From Labilibaculum antarcticum (lineage in GTDB: Bacteria > Bacteroidota > Bacteroidia > Bacteroidales > Marinifilaceae): 64,000 nt of DNA. Positions 27,298 through 35,584 of the stretch are shown here, piece after piece. The stretch covers positions 124,001 through 188,000 of the forward strand of contig NZ_AP018042.1 of the NCBI RefSeq assembly GCF_002356295.1. The letters are read 5' to 3'. Position numbers and translations under genes: made by a program. Below the pieces are notes generated by a model that worked only from the letters and a program-made list of their open reading frames with translations, made no database searches and was not told the DNA's origin. Each line of letters opens with the position of its first letter. Position 1 is the first letter of the stretch.

Positions 27298-27422
27298 AAT
27301 TTAATTAATCCCAAGACAAAAGTAATAACAATTATCTTATAAGTAAGATTAAGTTTCTAATTAGAACGCAAATCAAATTTACTACAGTTACTGAAAAACA
27401 CAAGTATAATAATTACAGGACT

Positions 27423-27907
27423 TTAAATCGAAATCTTCTGAAAATATTCATCAAGCCCCTCTAATTTTGGAAGCATTAAATGTATAATTCCAAGAATCAC
27501 CAGATACAACATACCTGCTCCCGAAAACATCCAGAAATAAAATGCATTTCCTGTGCATCCAAACCTTGACCTAGAGCAAAATCAGTTAACATTCCTGAAA
27601 CAGCACCAATCATGCCACCAATTCCTACTACCGTGGCAATTGACTTTTTGGGCATTACATCAGAAACAAGGGTAAATAAATTTGCGGACCAATTCTGGTG
27701 TCCGCCCGAAGCCAAAGCGATTAAGGCTACTGCAACCCACACATTATCCGTTAAGGCTGCAAAAGATACCGGCGCAATACAAAGAGCACAAATCAGTAAA
27801 GAGACTTTACGTGCGGCATTTAATGTCCAACCACGCCCCATAAAAAATTTAGAGATATTTCCCCATGGAACACTCCCGACATCAGCAGCAATTCCTCTAA
27901 AAAGCAA
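27423..27907 (-). pseudogene. Degraded hexuronate MFS permease (exuT-type)
   Basis: Remains of an ExuT-type hexuronate transporter. The frame from 27907 encodes LFRGIAADVGSVPWGN, then RGWTLNAARKVSLLI, GGHQNWSANLF and MPKKSIATVVGIGG, all family motifs. After about 27560 the matching sequence continues in another frame (GNAFYFWMFSGAGMLYLVIL ... HLMLPKLEGLDEY, stop at 27423-27425), so there is a frameshift. The N-terminal half is missing: a stop codon lies at 27926-27928 and the DUF4861 gene ends at 27942. About 160 of the roughly 430 residues expected remain. Originally it probably followed kduI-kduD-DUF4861 and imported uronates. Confidence 0.85.
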
Positions 27908-27941
27908 GTTATTATTCCCTAACCTCTATCCTGGAATTACG

Positions 27942-29210
27942 CTACTTAATCGATACAATAATAGGTGAACCCAATTCTTCAGCCTGATTTTTCATCAGAT
28001 TTTCAAAATTCTCTTGTTCTGCCCACTTTTTATTCTCTTTCTCCCATGCAGCAAAAAAATAATGGGTAGCAATCGTATTGTTGCTTATTTTTTGAGTTAC
28101 AAAATGGGTTTGACCAACAGGCTGATTGTAACGACTTCCATTAGTTACTTCGTCACTTAATAACGGCGCGTCTCCAGTTCGTACTTTACTAGCAGATGGC
28201 AGTAAAATTCCCATTGCTAAATAATCATTATTCAATGATTGAATATCATGAGTTGCAACCGCCTCGAATTTATCGTTTGCCGAAAAGGAGAATGGTTTCT
28301 TTTCTTTCAGATAACTAGTAACAATACCAGTAGCTAATTCTGCTTCATGACTCAAGCCACTTACAAGCACATCGCTTTGAAACCAATATTTACCTGCCCA
28401 AACAGTAATGGTCTCTACTGCATTCAAATTCCCCCCATCAACATGCCAACCTGAAGATTTCAATTCGAATATTGAGCGAACGGGACCTTTGGTGATCAAT
28501 TGAAATTCAAATTTATCTGTAGATCCTAAACGATACAGAGAATCGTTATGGAACATGGCTAAACCACCTGAACCAAGAGAAGGACCAACATGAAGTACGT
28601 CCATTCCCCAATCGGAAAGAATATGATAGCTACCACTTTCTTTGGTTCCGATTTTATCCATGATCATTTCCGGAGCTAGTTTTCCAAAAAGGTCTTTCGC
28701 ATTTCTACAATCAAAATAGTCGCGGAATCCCATCACGTCATTCTCCCAGCTTACACTTTCAGCCTGATAACTCAAAGGAATCCCGACAAAACCTACTGGC
28801 GATACTGCCTGGTCAACCCCAACGAATCCATCCTCTTTATTGCCAAGTCCCAATCGAACATTGGTTCGAACTGTGTATTTAGGCGCCTCATCTGTAACTA
28901 CAAAGCTTAATCCCATCTTTTTCACCTCATTAGCTTCAAAATCACAAACCAACGCTAACTCATCCCAACTCCCATCTCTATCTAAATCATCAATTTGTGA
29001 AGGAATTGCATTTCCTTTTTCATCAGTTACTACAGGTACTTTTCCTACTGGAATTTCTCCCACGAATTTCTTTACATCAAGCCTTTTGATAAGAATTGAC
29101 GCATCTTTTCTGGCCAAAGCCAACTCATTCTTTAATTCAAGAACCGGAGAAGTAGAACACGCACTTAAAAAACTTGCCACAACAGCAATAACAAAACAAT
29201 ACTTTCTCAT
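27942..29210 (-). CDS. DUF4861-family lipoprotein
   Basis: A 422-residue lipoprotein (SFLSACSTS, Cys18) matching the DUF4861 family, seen in Bacteroidetes gene clusters for pectin- and other uronate-containing glycans. Recognisable features are PSQIDDLDRDGSWDELALVCDF (in part) near residue 70 and a beta-sandwich pattern resembling sugar-recognition folds. The biochemical activity is not established to my knowledge. It lies 96 bases after kduD, with a hairpin between, and directly before the exuT-type relic, so it belongs to the uronate part of the region. Confidence 0.8.
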   Translation of the reverse strand: MRKYCFVIAVVASFLSACSTSPVLELKNELALARKDASILIKRLDVKKFVGEIPVGKVPVVTDEKGNAIPSQIDDLDRDGSWDELALVCDFEANEVKKMGLSFVVTDEAPKYTVRTNVRLGLGNKEDGFVGVDQAVSPVGFVGIPLSYQAESVSWENDVMGFRDYFDCRNAKDLFGKLAPEMIMDKIGTKESGSYHILSDWGMDVLHVGPSLGSGGLAMFHNDSLYRLGSTDKFEFQLITKGPVRSIFELKSSGWHVDGGNLNAVETITVWAGKYWFQSDVLVSGLSHEAELATGIVTSYLKEKKPFSFSANDKFEAVATHDIQSLNNDYLAMGILLPSASKVRTGDAPLLSDEVTNGSRYNQPVGQTHFVTQKISNNTIATHYFFAAWEKENKKWAEQENFENLMKNQAEELGSPIIVSIK

Positions 29211-29246
29211 TTCACAAAGTTTAGATCTTAATACAGATGGATTGAA

Positions 29247-29296
29247 AAAAAAGGAATAAAAAGAGATAAGAATTCACTCCCCTTCTTATTCCTTTC
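29247..29296 (-). terminator. Hairpin after kduD
   Basis: Imperfect inverted repeat (aaggaataaaaag with cttcttattcctt, one mismatch) between kduD and the DUF4861 gene; A-rich on its left side, giving a U-tract on the minus strand. Probably a partial terminator within the operon. Confidence 0.55.
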
Positions 29297-29306
29297 TCAC
29301 TACTAA

Positions 29307-30098
29307 CTATTCTTCGTTTGAAGGTTTACCAATGCTTGCCAAAATACCACCATCAACATAAACCACCTGTCCATTTACAAAATCGGATGCTTTTGAAGCC
29401 AAAAACACGGTCGCACCCGCTAAATCGGAAGGATCGCCCCAACGAGCAGCAGGTGTGCGATTGATAATAAATTCATTAAATGGATGTCCATCTACACGGA
29501 TTGGTTCCGTTTGAGAGGTTGCAAAATATCCCGGACCAATACCATTGGTTTGAATATTATACTTACCCCACTCTGTAGCCATATTTCTCGTTAACATCTT
29601 CAGACCTCCTTTGGCTGCAGCATAGGCACTTACACTATTTCGCCCAAGTTCACTCATCATCGAGCAAATATTAATGATCTTACCGGCACGGCGCTCAATC
29701 ATCCTTCGTCCAACATATTTGGACATAATAAAAGGACCCACCAAATCTACATCAATCACCTGACGATAATCACTTACCTCCATGTCCTGCATAGCTACAC
29801 GCTTAATGATTCCAGCGTTGTTTACCAAAATATTAATAGGACCAACTTCTGCTTCTATTTTTGCAACATTAGCAATTACACCATCCTCATCCGTTACATC
29901 AAAAACATATCCTTTCGCATCAATTCCCTGACTTGCGTACACGGCAATTGCTTTATCCATATTTTCGCGAGAACTACCATTTATAACCAACCGAGCCCCT
30001 GCTTCGGCCAAAGCAATAGCCATAGCCATTCCTAAACCATGTGTTGCTCCAGTTACCAAGGCAACTTTACCATCTAACTTAAATAAATCTAAAATCAT
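29307..30098 (-). CDS. kduD: 2-dehydro-3-deoxy-D-gluconate 5-dehydrogenase (KduD, SDR)
   Basis: A 263-residue short-chain dehydrogenase. The NAD(P)-binding motif is TGATHGLG (17-24), NNAGI follows at about 93, and the catalytic triad is Ser146 region, Tyr and Lys in SAYAAAKGG. The C-terminal FVNGQVVYVDGGI is typical. The neighbouring kduI gene identifies it as KduD, which reduces 2,5-diketo-3-deoxygluconate to 2-keto-3-deoxygluconate, the shared end product with the uxaA branch. On sequence alone a gluconate 5-dehydrogenase is also possible. It lies 34 bases after kduI. Confidence 0.88.
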   Translation of the reverse strand: MILDLFKLDGKVALVTGATHGLGMAMAIALAEAGARLVINGSSRENMDKAIAVYASQGIDAKGYVFDVTDEDGVIANVAKIEAEVGPINILVNNAGIIKRVAMQDMEVSDYRQVIDVDLVGPFIMSKYVGRRMIERRAGKIINICSMMSELGRNSVSAYAAAKGGLKMLTRNMATEWGKYNIQTNGIGPGYFATSQTEPIRVDGHPFNEFIINRTPAARWGDPSDLAGATVFLASKASDFVNGQVVYVDGGILASIGKPSNEE

Positions 30099-30132
30099 AT
30101 CTTAGTTATACTAATTGAACATTACATTTTAA

Positions 30133-30975
30133 TTAACGCATTTCATCTGGCTGACACACATCCATGTCTGCGTAATTCAAGTTTTCACCCGCCATACCCC
30201 AGATAAAAGTATAATTGCTTGTCCCTGCTGCTGAATGAATTGACCATGTTGGAGAGAAAACCGCTTCCTCATTACCCATCCAAATGTGACGAGTCTCTTT
30301 AGGATCACCCATAAAATGACAAATAGCTTGTCCTTTTGGCACTTCGAAATAGAAATAAGCTTCCATTCTTCTGCTGTGAGTATGCGATGGCATAGTGTTC
30401 CAAACACTTCCTTTGTGCAATTCGGTCATTCCCATTTGCAACTGATTGGTTTTAGTTGTGTCGGAAACAATCAACTTGTTCAAAGTTCTGCGGTTTGAAT
30501 TATCAGACTCGCCTAATTCAACAACAATTGCATCTTTATGACCAATCTTTTTGATAGGAAAAACCTCATGCGCAGGAGCTGAGTTCAAATAAAAACGAGC
30601 AGGAGATTTTGCATCTTCACTAGAAAAAACGATTTCTTTATTTCCTTTTCCAACGTAAAGTGCTTCCTTGTAGTCCAATTCATATACTACTCCATCAACA
30701 CTTACCGTTCCTTTTCCACCAACATTTACAACTCCTAACTCTCTCCTTTCCAGAAAATACTCAGCCTTTAAAGGATCAATTGATTCCAATACTAAAGCTT
30801 CTGTTGTAGGAACTGCACCTCCAACGATCAATCTATCGTACTGAGAATAAGTCAAGTTAATGTTTCCCTCTTCCATTACATTCTGAACTAAGTACTCATC
30901 TCTTAATCTCGTTGTATCGTAACTTTTTGCATCTGCAGGATGAGTTGCATATCTCTCGTCGTATTTTACGCCCAT
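30133..30975 (-). CDS. kduI: 5-dehydro-4-deoxy-D-glucuronate isomerase
   Basis: A 280-residue cupin-fold isomerase with full-length agreement to KduI. The N-terminus MGVKYDERYATHPADAKSYDT and the metal-site region SHTHSRRMEAYFYFEVP (His, His, Glu ligands) and SPTWSIHSAAGTSNY are family signatures. It converts 5-keto-4-deoxyuronate, released from unsaturated uronates made by polysaccharide lyases, to the diketo form used by KduD. It is the first gene of the kduI-kduD-DUF4861 group and is divergent from the second lacI-type gene across a region with two operator cores. Confidence 0.95.
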   Translation of the reverse strand: MGVKYDERYATHPADAKSYDTTRLRDEYLVQNVMEEGNINLTYSQYDRLIVGGAVPTTEALVLESIDPLKAEYFLERRELGVVNVGGKGTVSVDGVVYELDYKEALYVGKGNKEIVFSSEDAKSPARFYLNSAPAHEVFPIKKIGHKDAIVVELGESDNSNRRTLNKLIVSDTTKTNQLQMGMTELHKGSVWNTMPSHTHSRRMEAYFYFEVPKGQAICHFMGDPKETRHIWMGNEEAVFSPTWSIHSAAGTSNYTFIWGMAGENLNYADMDVCQPDEMR

Positions 30976-31293
30976 AATTTCTATATTTTAATATTATTAC
31001 TACTATCTGATTTTCTTGTTTATCCGCAAGCTCAATTTTATCACTCTTCGTATTACAAAGGAATAAAATGCAAACGACTTGTGCAATCGATTGTCTTATT
31101 ATTTTATTTTACAAGAGAAACATCGTTCTTTACAAGAGGGTGAAACACTACTAACTTACACTATACATAGGCATTTAAATAATTTACTGGAACAATACTT
31201 TTGCGCAATCGATTACTCTTTATTACGGATTTACTGGTCAATTATAAAAATAATATGCACCTTTGTATCAGATTAAAATCGGCATTAGAAAGT
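30976..31293. promoter_or_regulatory. Divergent control region kduI / lacI-2
   Basis: This 318-base region lies between kduI (minus) and the second lacI-type gene (plus). Two operator-like cores occur: CAATCGATTG at 31084-31093 (perfect 10-bp palindrome) and CAATCGATTA at 31206-31215. Both share the core of the uxaA operators but with shorter dyads (TGCAATCGATTGTC). I see no clear promoter boxes. Confidence 0.6.
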
Positions 31294-32313
31294 ATGAAGA
31301 AGGAGAGTAACATTACAATACATGATATCGCAAAGGCTTTAAACATTTCAGGTTCTACTGTATCAAGGGCTCTCAACGACAATTCCCGGATTAGTGAGAA
31401 AACAAAAAAAGCCGTACGCGATATGGCAAAGCAACTCGGTTATCAACCTAATGCCTTAGCATCTAATTTGCGCACTAGTTGCACAAAGACCATTGGTGTT
31501 ATTATTCCTCGAATCAGCAGATTCTTCTTTTCATCGGCAATAACCGGTATTGAGGAACTTGCCCGAACAAGAGGCTACAGTGTTATTATTTGTCAGTCGA
31601 ACGATCAAGAATCCAGAGAAGTAGATTGCACAAAAACCTTATTTGCAAGTCGTGTAGATGGAGTCATCTCTTCCATAGCTATTAACACTGTAAATTTCGA
31701 TCATTACAAAACCTTCACTAGCAGAAACATTCCATTGGTTTTTTTCGACAGAGTTTGTGATGAACTGGAAACCAGTCAGGTAGTTGTTGATGACTTTAAA
31801 GGAGGTTTTTTAGCTGCAGAACATTTAATATCCAAAGGATGCAAACGAATTGCGCATTTGGGAGGACCACAACATTTGAATATTTACATTAACAGATTAC
31901 AAGGCTACCTTAAAGCCTTGCGCAAACACGATTTTGAGATTGAAGAAGATCTTATTATTGAAAGTCTTTTAACAAGAGAAGATGGTAAAGAAGGTGCCAA
32001 AAGACTATTGGACTCACCAAACCGTCCGGATGCGATATTTGCTGCCAACGATATTTCTGCGCTTAGTATTATTCTTTACGCCAAAGAAATTGGACTTCGA
32101 ATTCCTGAAGATCTAGCTGTTGTTGGATTCAGCAATGAGCCCTTTTCGGAGTTTGTAAGCCCCTCAATAACCACAATAGAGCAATCGGGTTTTGATGTTG
32201 GAACTAAAGCAACAGAACTACTGCTTGACATCATTACGAATAAAACCGGAAATCATCAGGAAACTATTGTATTACCCGTAAAATTGATTGAAAGAGAATC
32301 AAGTAACAGATAA
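31294..32313 (+). CDS. LacI-family repressor (uronate genes)
   Basis: A 339-residue LacI-type regulator. The helix-turn-helix reads ITIHDIAKALNISGSTVSRALNDN (in part), followed by a sugar-sensing domain (IGVIIPRISRFFFSSAITGI, AANDISALSIIL). The start is placed at 31294; an open frame extends 31 codons upstream through an operator core and is rejected. It is divergent from kduI and likely represses the kduI-kduD group and itself from sites at 31084-31093 and 31206-31215. The recognition helix differs from its paralogue at 26275-27297 (GSTVSRALN against PSAVSKALS). Confidence 0.9.
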   Translation: MKKESNITIHDIAKALNISGSTVSRALNDNSRISEKTKKAVRDMAKQLGYQPNALASNLRTSCTKTIGVIIPRISRFFFSSAITGIEELARTRGYSVIICQSNDQESREVDCTKTLFASRVDGVISSIAINTVNFDHYKTFTSRNIPLVFFDRVCDELETSQVVVDDFKGGFLAAEHLISKGCKRIAHLGGPQHLNIYINRLQGYLKALRKHDFEIEEDLIIESLLTREDGKEGAKRLLDSPNRPDAIFAANDISALSIILYAKEIGLRIPEDLAVVGFSNEPFSEFVSPSITTIEQSGFDVGTKATELLLDIITNKTGNHQETIVLPVKLIERESSNR

Positions 32314-32466
32314 AAATATTATTCTTAACAACTGATTTAAAGCAAAAAGAGGGGTGAAATCATACACAAATAAAGCACTTATTATACAGCACAAACTCTG
32401 GCATTACACGCTTCACATTAATAAAGAGTTAATTACCCGTCGAGCGGATAAAAAAACCAAACGCAT

Positions 32467-32501
32467 AAAAATACCGGAAACAAATAAATGCCTCCGGTAT
32501 T
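32467..32501 (-). terminator. Terminator of the 32542 gene
   Basis: Perfect 9-bp stem aataccgga / tccggtatt (32470-32478 with 32493-32501); the A-run at 32467-32471 gives a U-tract on the minus strand. It lies 41 bases after the stop of the 32542-33285 gene. Confidence 0.7.
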
Positions 32502-32541
32502 ACCCCAAAATGACCCATAACAGGACACCCACTAAAAAATC

Positions 32542-33285
32542 TTATTCGCTCCCGCCGATTTCGTCCCCATCATTCTTAGAATTTCGCCCGGCACGTTGCA
32601 GTAAAATTGCATTGGTTTCTTCCGATACAATATTTATTTCTTTCACTAATTCGGCATAAGCAACATCTGAATTTAAATCACACATCACATCCAAATATTT
32701 AAAGAAAGCCTCAAACTCATTTCTGATCTCTTTACACATTTCACCACTAATTTCTGCATTTCGATCCAATTTCGCATTCCCTCTTTCCTCAACAGCTTCG
32801 GTAAAATCCTGTTCCGCTTTTTCAAGCTCTTCCAACCATTGCTCTCCACGCATTTGTTGCAAACAGTCGGTTAAAAACGGACTGTTATTTATTTTTGCAA
32901 ACAGAGCCAAAAGAATAGCCGATTCCTCTAACATGGGGCGACGGATAATGCCACTGCCATAACTTCCTATTTCATTCAGAATTGCTTTTCCAGCACCACT
33001 AACAGTAGTATTTAAACGCTTCGAACAAGCTTCGGCAAAACCTGTAAAGGCAATCATCGACTGATCTCTTCTGCTATCGCAGTCGGTCACATTTATGGTT
33101 AACAACTGTGTGTTTACTTTCTTTCCCGATTCCTCAAGCCTGATTTTCGATTTCTCGATTCGGCCTTTGAATGGCTCCATAGTGATACTATCGCTAACAG
33201 CATTCATTATCAGACTGTAAATACGAGCCGTAAAGGTTAGATACTCCGCTATGCGCATGCGGTAAAACAAAGGATACTTAATCAT
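32542..33285 (-). CDS. Hypothetical helical protein, DUF6261-like
   Basis: A 247-residue protein with no signal peptide or membrane segment, rich in Glu, Lys and Ala and predicted by eye to be mostly helical. It resembles Bacteroidetes proteins grouped under DUF6261, but I am not certain. No catalytic motif is visible. It stands alone between the lacI-type gene and a repeat-rich stretch of about 1.2 kb. GC content looks higher than that of neighbouring genes, and the upstream 42-bp tandem array is also GC-richer, so the two may have arrived or expanded together. Function unknown. Confidence 0.6.
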   Translation of the reverse strand: MIKYPLFYRMRIAEYLTFTARIYSLIMNAVSDSITMEPFKGRIEKSKIRLEESGKKVNTQLLTINVTDCDSRRDQSMIAFTGFAEACSKRLNTTVSGAGKAILNEIGSYGSGIIRRPMLEESAILLALFAKINNSPFLTDCLQQMRGEQWLEELEKAEQDFTEAVEERGNAKLDRNAEISGEMCKEIRNEFEAFFKYLDVMCDLNSDVAYAELVKEINIVSEETNAILLQRAGRNSKNDGDEIGGSE

Positions 33286-33558
33286 GAAATAATTTTATTA
33301 CGTTAATACTACATCTACCTAAGTTATGACATTACTGATCAACAAAAAAACAACAAGCAAAATTATATTGTTTTACATACAAAAATGCCCACGCAAACCT
33401 GTCAGCCTGCAAATATTTATTTTACGAAATAGCAGCAAAACATAAGCATACACCCGTTTTATCATTATTATTTATAATCATATTAAACAACAAAACACCT
33501 ATTCCTTTTTGTAGATATTCAAATTATGCCCCAAACGAAACCGCCCTGCATTGCTTGG

Positions 33559-33789
33559 AGCCCTGCCCACACTTTTGCTTTCATGCCAAGCATGGGTGCA
33601 AGCCCTCTCCACACTAGTGAGCTGATATCTCGCAGCACTGCCAGCCTCCTTTGTAAGTTTGGTTTTACTCCCGGCAAACCTGCCAGCCTGCTCCACACTT
33701 TTACCAGCCCCTCTCGCACCACTACTAACCCCAATGGCAATATTACGAACTAGGCTCACACCAATGCGAGCACTCACCAAAGCAGTGCC
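33559..33789. repeat. 42-bp tandem repeat array, GC-rich
   Basis: Units begin at 33559, 33601, 33643 and 33685, exactly 42 bases apart, each starting AGCC(C)T followed by a CCACACTTTT-like stretch; a weak unit at 33727 and a clearer one at 33769 continue the period. Because 42 is a multiple of three, two overlapping minus-strand frames stay open and encode 14-residue repeats (one with Ala at positions 4 and 8, the other with a recurring VW..L pattern). Confidence 0.75.
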
Positions 33790-33853
33790 CGCAGGGAAAA
33801 CAGCTGGTTGAGATAGCTCACAAAACAGTACGAATTGGGCTTTTAGTCCATTG

Positions 33854-34282
33854 ACTTTGCCCTGCCAATTTTACGCGCAGGGCTTTTATTGGGTGAAGAT
33901 GGGTGGCGTGGGTGTTTAGTGGGAATAATGAATGGATGTGGATAATAACCCAAACTTTAGAATGAAAGTCTTATGGTAGTAAAGAAGAACATCGCCCTTT
34001 ATTTTTTGCTATATGGGCCGTAAGCTTTCGCCCCTTTAGGGCTTCTGATTTACATTTTTCATAAAATAGGGCTATGCCCTATTCTATTGCTTATGCCCTT
34101 TCAGGGCTGAACTTATTTCCTAAATCTGCTTTTCACTTTGCCTGGCCAATTTTATGGACTGAACTTTTATTGGGTGAAGATAGTGTCCGTAAGTATTTGG
34201 CGGAATATTGAATTATATGCAGAAGAATATCGTAATGCTAAGGCTGAAAGCCTTATGGCAATAGCAAAGGGCATCGCCCTTT
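33854..34282. repeat. Diverged direct repeat pair, offset 281-282 bases
   Basis: The segments 33854-34000 and 34135-34282 share actttgcc..gccaatttta, cttttattgggtgaagat, gaaagtcttatggtagtaaag against gaaagccttatggcaatagc, and end in catcgcccttt. They look like two copies of one intergenic element that have diverged by substitution. Short palindromes of REP type lie at their edges. Confidence 0.6.
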
Positions 34283-34410
34283 GTTTGTATTCGTAATAAA
34301 CTTAAAGCCCTGAATGGGCGTAAGCCTTAGATCTTGTCAACACAAGCCTAAGGTGTTTACTTTAAGAGACTCCCCCAATAAATTTTAAAACATAAAATAT
34401 TTAACAATAG

Positions 34411-34441
34411 TTTGAAAAAATATTCACAATTCGTACATTTG
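34411..34441 (+). promoter_or_regulatory. Consensus Bacteroidetes promoter
   Basis: TTTG at 34411-34414, 19 bases, then TACATTTG at 34434-34441: an exact fit to the Bacteroidetes primary sigma promoter (TTTG, 19 nt, TAnnTTTG). Transcription should begin near 34448, which rules out a TTG start at 34443 and supports the ATG at 34470. Confidence 0.85.
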
Positions 34442-34469
34442 GTTGACCTTAAAACTTAAAAACTATACC

Positions 34470-35315
34470 ATGATATCCAAAATTACTACCGTCATTGCAT
34501 TAGCAATAATCTTGACAAGCTGTGTTTCTCAATCCGACTACGACAAGTTAAAAGCCGAGCACGAACAATTAAAAGCTCAACTTGAAAAATGTGAGAACGG
34601 AGCAGAAAAAATAATTGCAAAAGTAGAGCAAGCATACGCTGAAAAAAAATATTCTGAAGCCAAGGAAAATATATTCAAACTATATAAGGAGCACCCTGAA
34701 TCCTCAAAAAACAAGGAATTCGAACTCTTGCGTGGTAAAATAGAAAAACTTCAGTTAGCATTAAAAAAGAAGAAAGAAGCCGAATTACTCGCAGAAAAAA
34801 AGAAAAAGGATGCTGACAAAAAAGAAAAAGACAGAATAGCAAACCTTAACAATACCGGCATTTGGTCTGTCAATTACTATGTCGATGATTTTGGGGAGCC
34901 TACTAAGGAAGGATACATCAGAAACACATATTTAATAAGTGGTGCTTTTAGTAATACTGCAACACAAGATTCAGAGCTAAGCGTAAGATTTCTAAACTCA
35001 AGCTCCAGCAATATATCAATACAACTTTACGAGTACGCAAGCAACAATCCTGTTAAAGCGTACTCTTCTGAATACTACAAAGTACTTATCCTGGACAAAG
35101 ACAAAAAGAGATATAATTTAACTGCTATAAATTACAAATCAGATAGACTTACTTTTGATAAAACGAACTCGAGAACAGTGCACCAAATATTAATGAAAGG
35201 TGGAGCTATTAAATTTAAAATTGTCGAAAGCGATACACCAACGACTCAATATGAATTCACAATTGAAAAAGCAGATTGGTATGATAATGCATATAGAAAA
35301 CTGAGAGAATCCTAA
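34470..35315 (+). CDS. Coiled-coil lipoprotein of unknown function
   Basis: A 281-residue lipoprotein: MISKITTVIALAIILTSC gives the lipobox with Cys18. Residues 24-45 form a short coiled coil (LKAEHEQLKAQLEKC), residues 50-90 look TPR-like, and residues 98-130 are a Lys/Glu-rich helix. From about 135 there is a beta-rich domain (GIWSVNYYVDDFGEPTKEGYI). Only the consensus promoter at 34411-34441 and a perfect terminator at 35343-35376 flank it, so it is transcribed alone. The start at 34470 follows from the promoter position. I do not recognise a family with a known role; it may be an outer-membrane or periplasmic structural lipoprotein. Confidence 0.8.
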   Translation: MISKITTVIALAIILTSCVSQSDYDKLKAEHEQLKAQLEKCENGAEKIIAKVEQAYAEKKYSEAKENIFKLYKEHPESSKNKEFELLRGKIEKLQLALKKKKEAELLAEKKKKDADKKEKDRIANLNNTGIWSVNYYVDDFGEPTKEGYIRNTYLISGAFSNTATQDSELSVRFLNSSSSNISIQLYEYASNNPVKAYSSEYYKVLILDKDKKRYNLTAINYKSDRLTFDKTNSRTVHQILMKGGAIKFKIVESDTPTTQYEFTIEKADWYDNAYRKLRES

Positions 35316-35342
35316 ATCCCAAATTACTTTCTTAAAAAAAAC

Positions 35343-35376
35343 AAAAGCCTAACAATCCGAAATTGTTAGGCTTTTT
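35343..35376. terminator. Terminator of the 34470 lipoprotein gene
   Basis: Perfect 14-bp stem (35343-35356 with 35362-35375, core agcctaacaat) with a 5-base loop and T-run on the plus strand. Confidence 0.88.
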
Positions 35377-35443
35377 GCTATTCAATGTGCCGATCTGTAA
35401 GAGTAGACAATCACTATCGAGCTTGTCCAAAAAAACCGCACAA

Positions 35444-35517
35444 TTGTCATTCTGAGCGTAGTCGAAGGATCTTAATCTATAAATAGGAGATGTTTCGACA
35501 AGCTCAACATGACATTC
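35444..35517. repeat. Imperfect inverted repeat of Bacteroidetes type
   Basis: The left arm reads TGTCATTCTGAGCGTAGTCG, then AAGGATCT; the right arm read on the other strand is TGTCATGTTGAGCTTGTCG, then AAACATCT. Sequences of this kind (CATTCTGAGCG.AGTCGAAGGATCT) occur as dispersed intergenic repeats in many Bacteroidetes genomes (from memory). It lies between two convergent genes. Confidence 0.7.
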
Positions 35518-35584
35518 AAATAGTGTAGGATTCCATTTTAAACTCCCTCTCACAACTAGTGATTGAATCAAATACTAATCGGTA

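Larger units (their letters stand above)
33286..34410. other. Repeat-rich intergenic stretch
   Basis: More than 1.1 kb without a credible gene. It holds a 42-bp tandem array (33559-33789), a diverged direct duplication (33854-34000 and 34135-34282) and several short palindromic pieces of the type agggctatgccct (34067-34080 area), gccctttcagggc (34096 area) and agggcatcgccct (34268 area). The palindromes resemble REP-like elements. Open frames at 33499-33780 and 33519-33740 follow the 42-bp period and are probably not genes. Confidence 0.6.

Noticed and set aside
27612-27968. 118-codon plus-strand frame over the exuT-type relic
   Set aside because: The minus strand carries recognisable permease motifs; the plus-strand frame is a shadow.
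28840-29259. 139-codon frame on the plus strand opposite the DUF4861 gene
   Set aside because: It is antisense to a clear lipoprotein gene, with low-complexity Ser/Thr content and no start signals.
33499-33780. 93-codon frame over the 42-bp array (and 73-codon frame at 33519-33740)
   Set aside because: The frames stay open because the repeat unit is a multiple of three; two frames are equally open and I see no ribosome-binding evidence. Kept as a repeat and a finding, not as a gene.
34443-34469. Upstream TTG start for the 34470 lipoprotein
   Set aside because: It lies at or before the expected transcription start set by the consensus promoter, and the ATG at 34470 begins a perfect lipoprotein signal.
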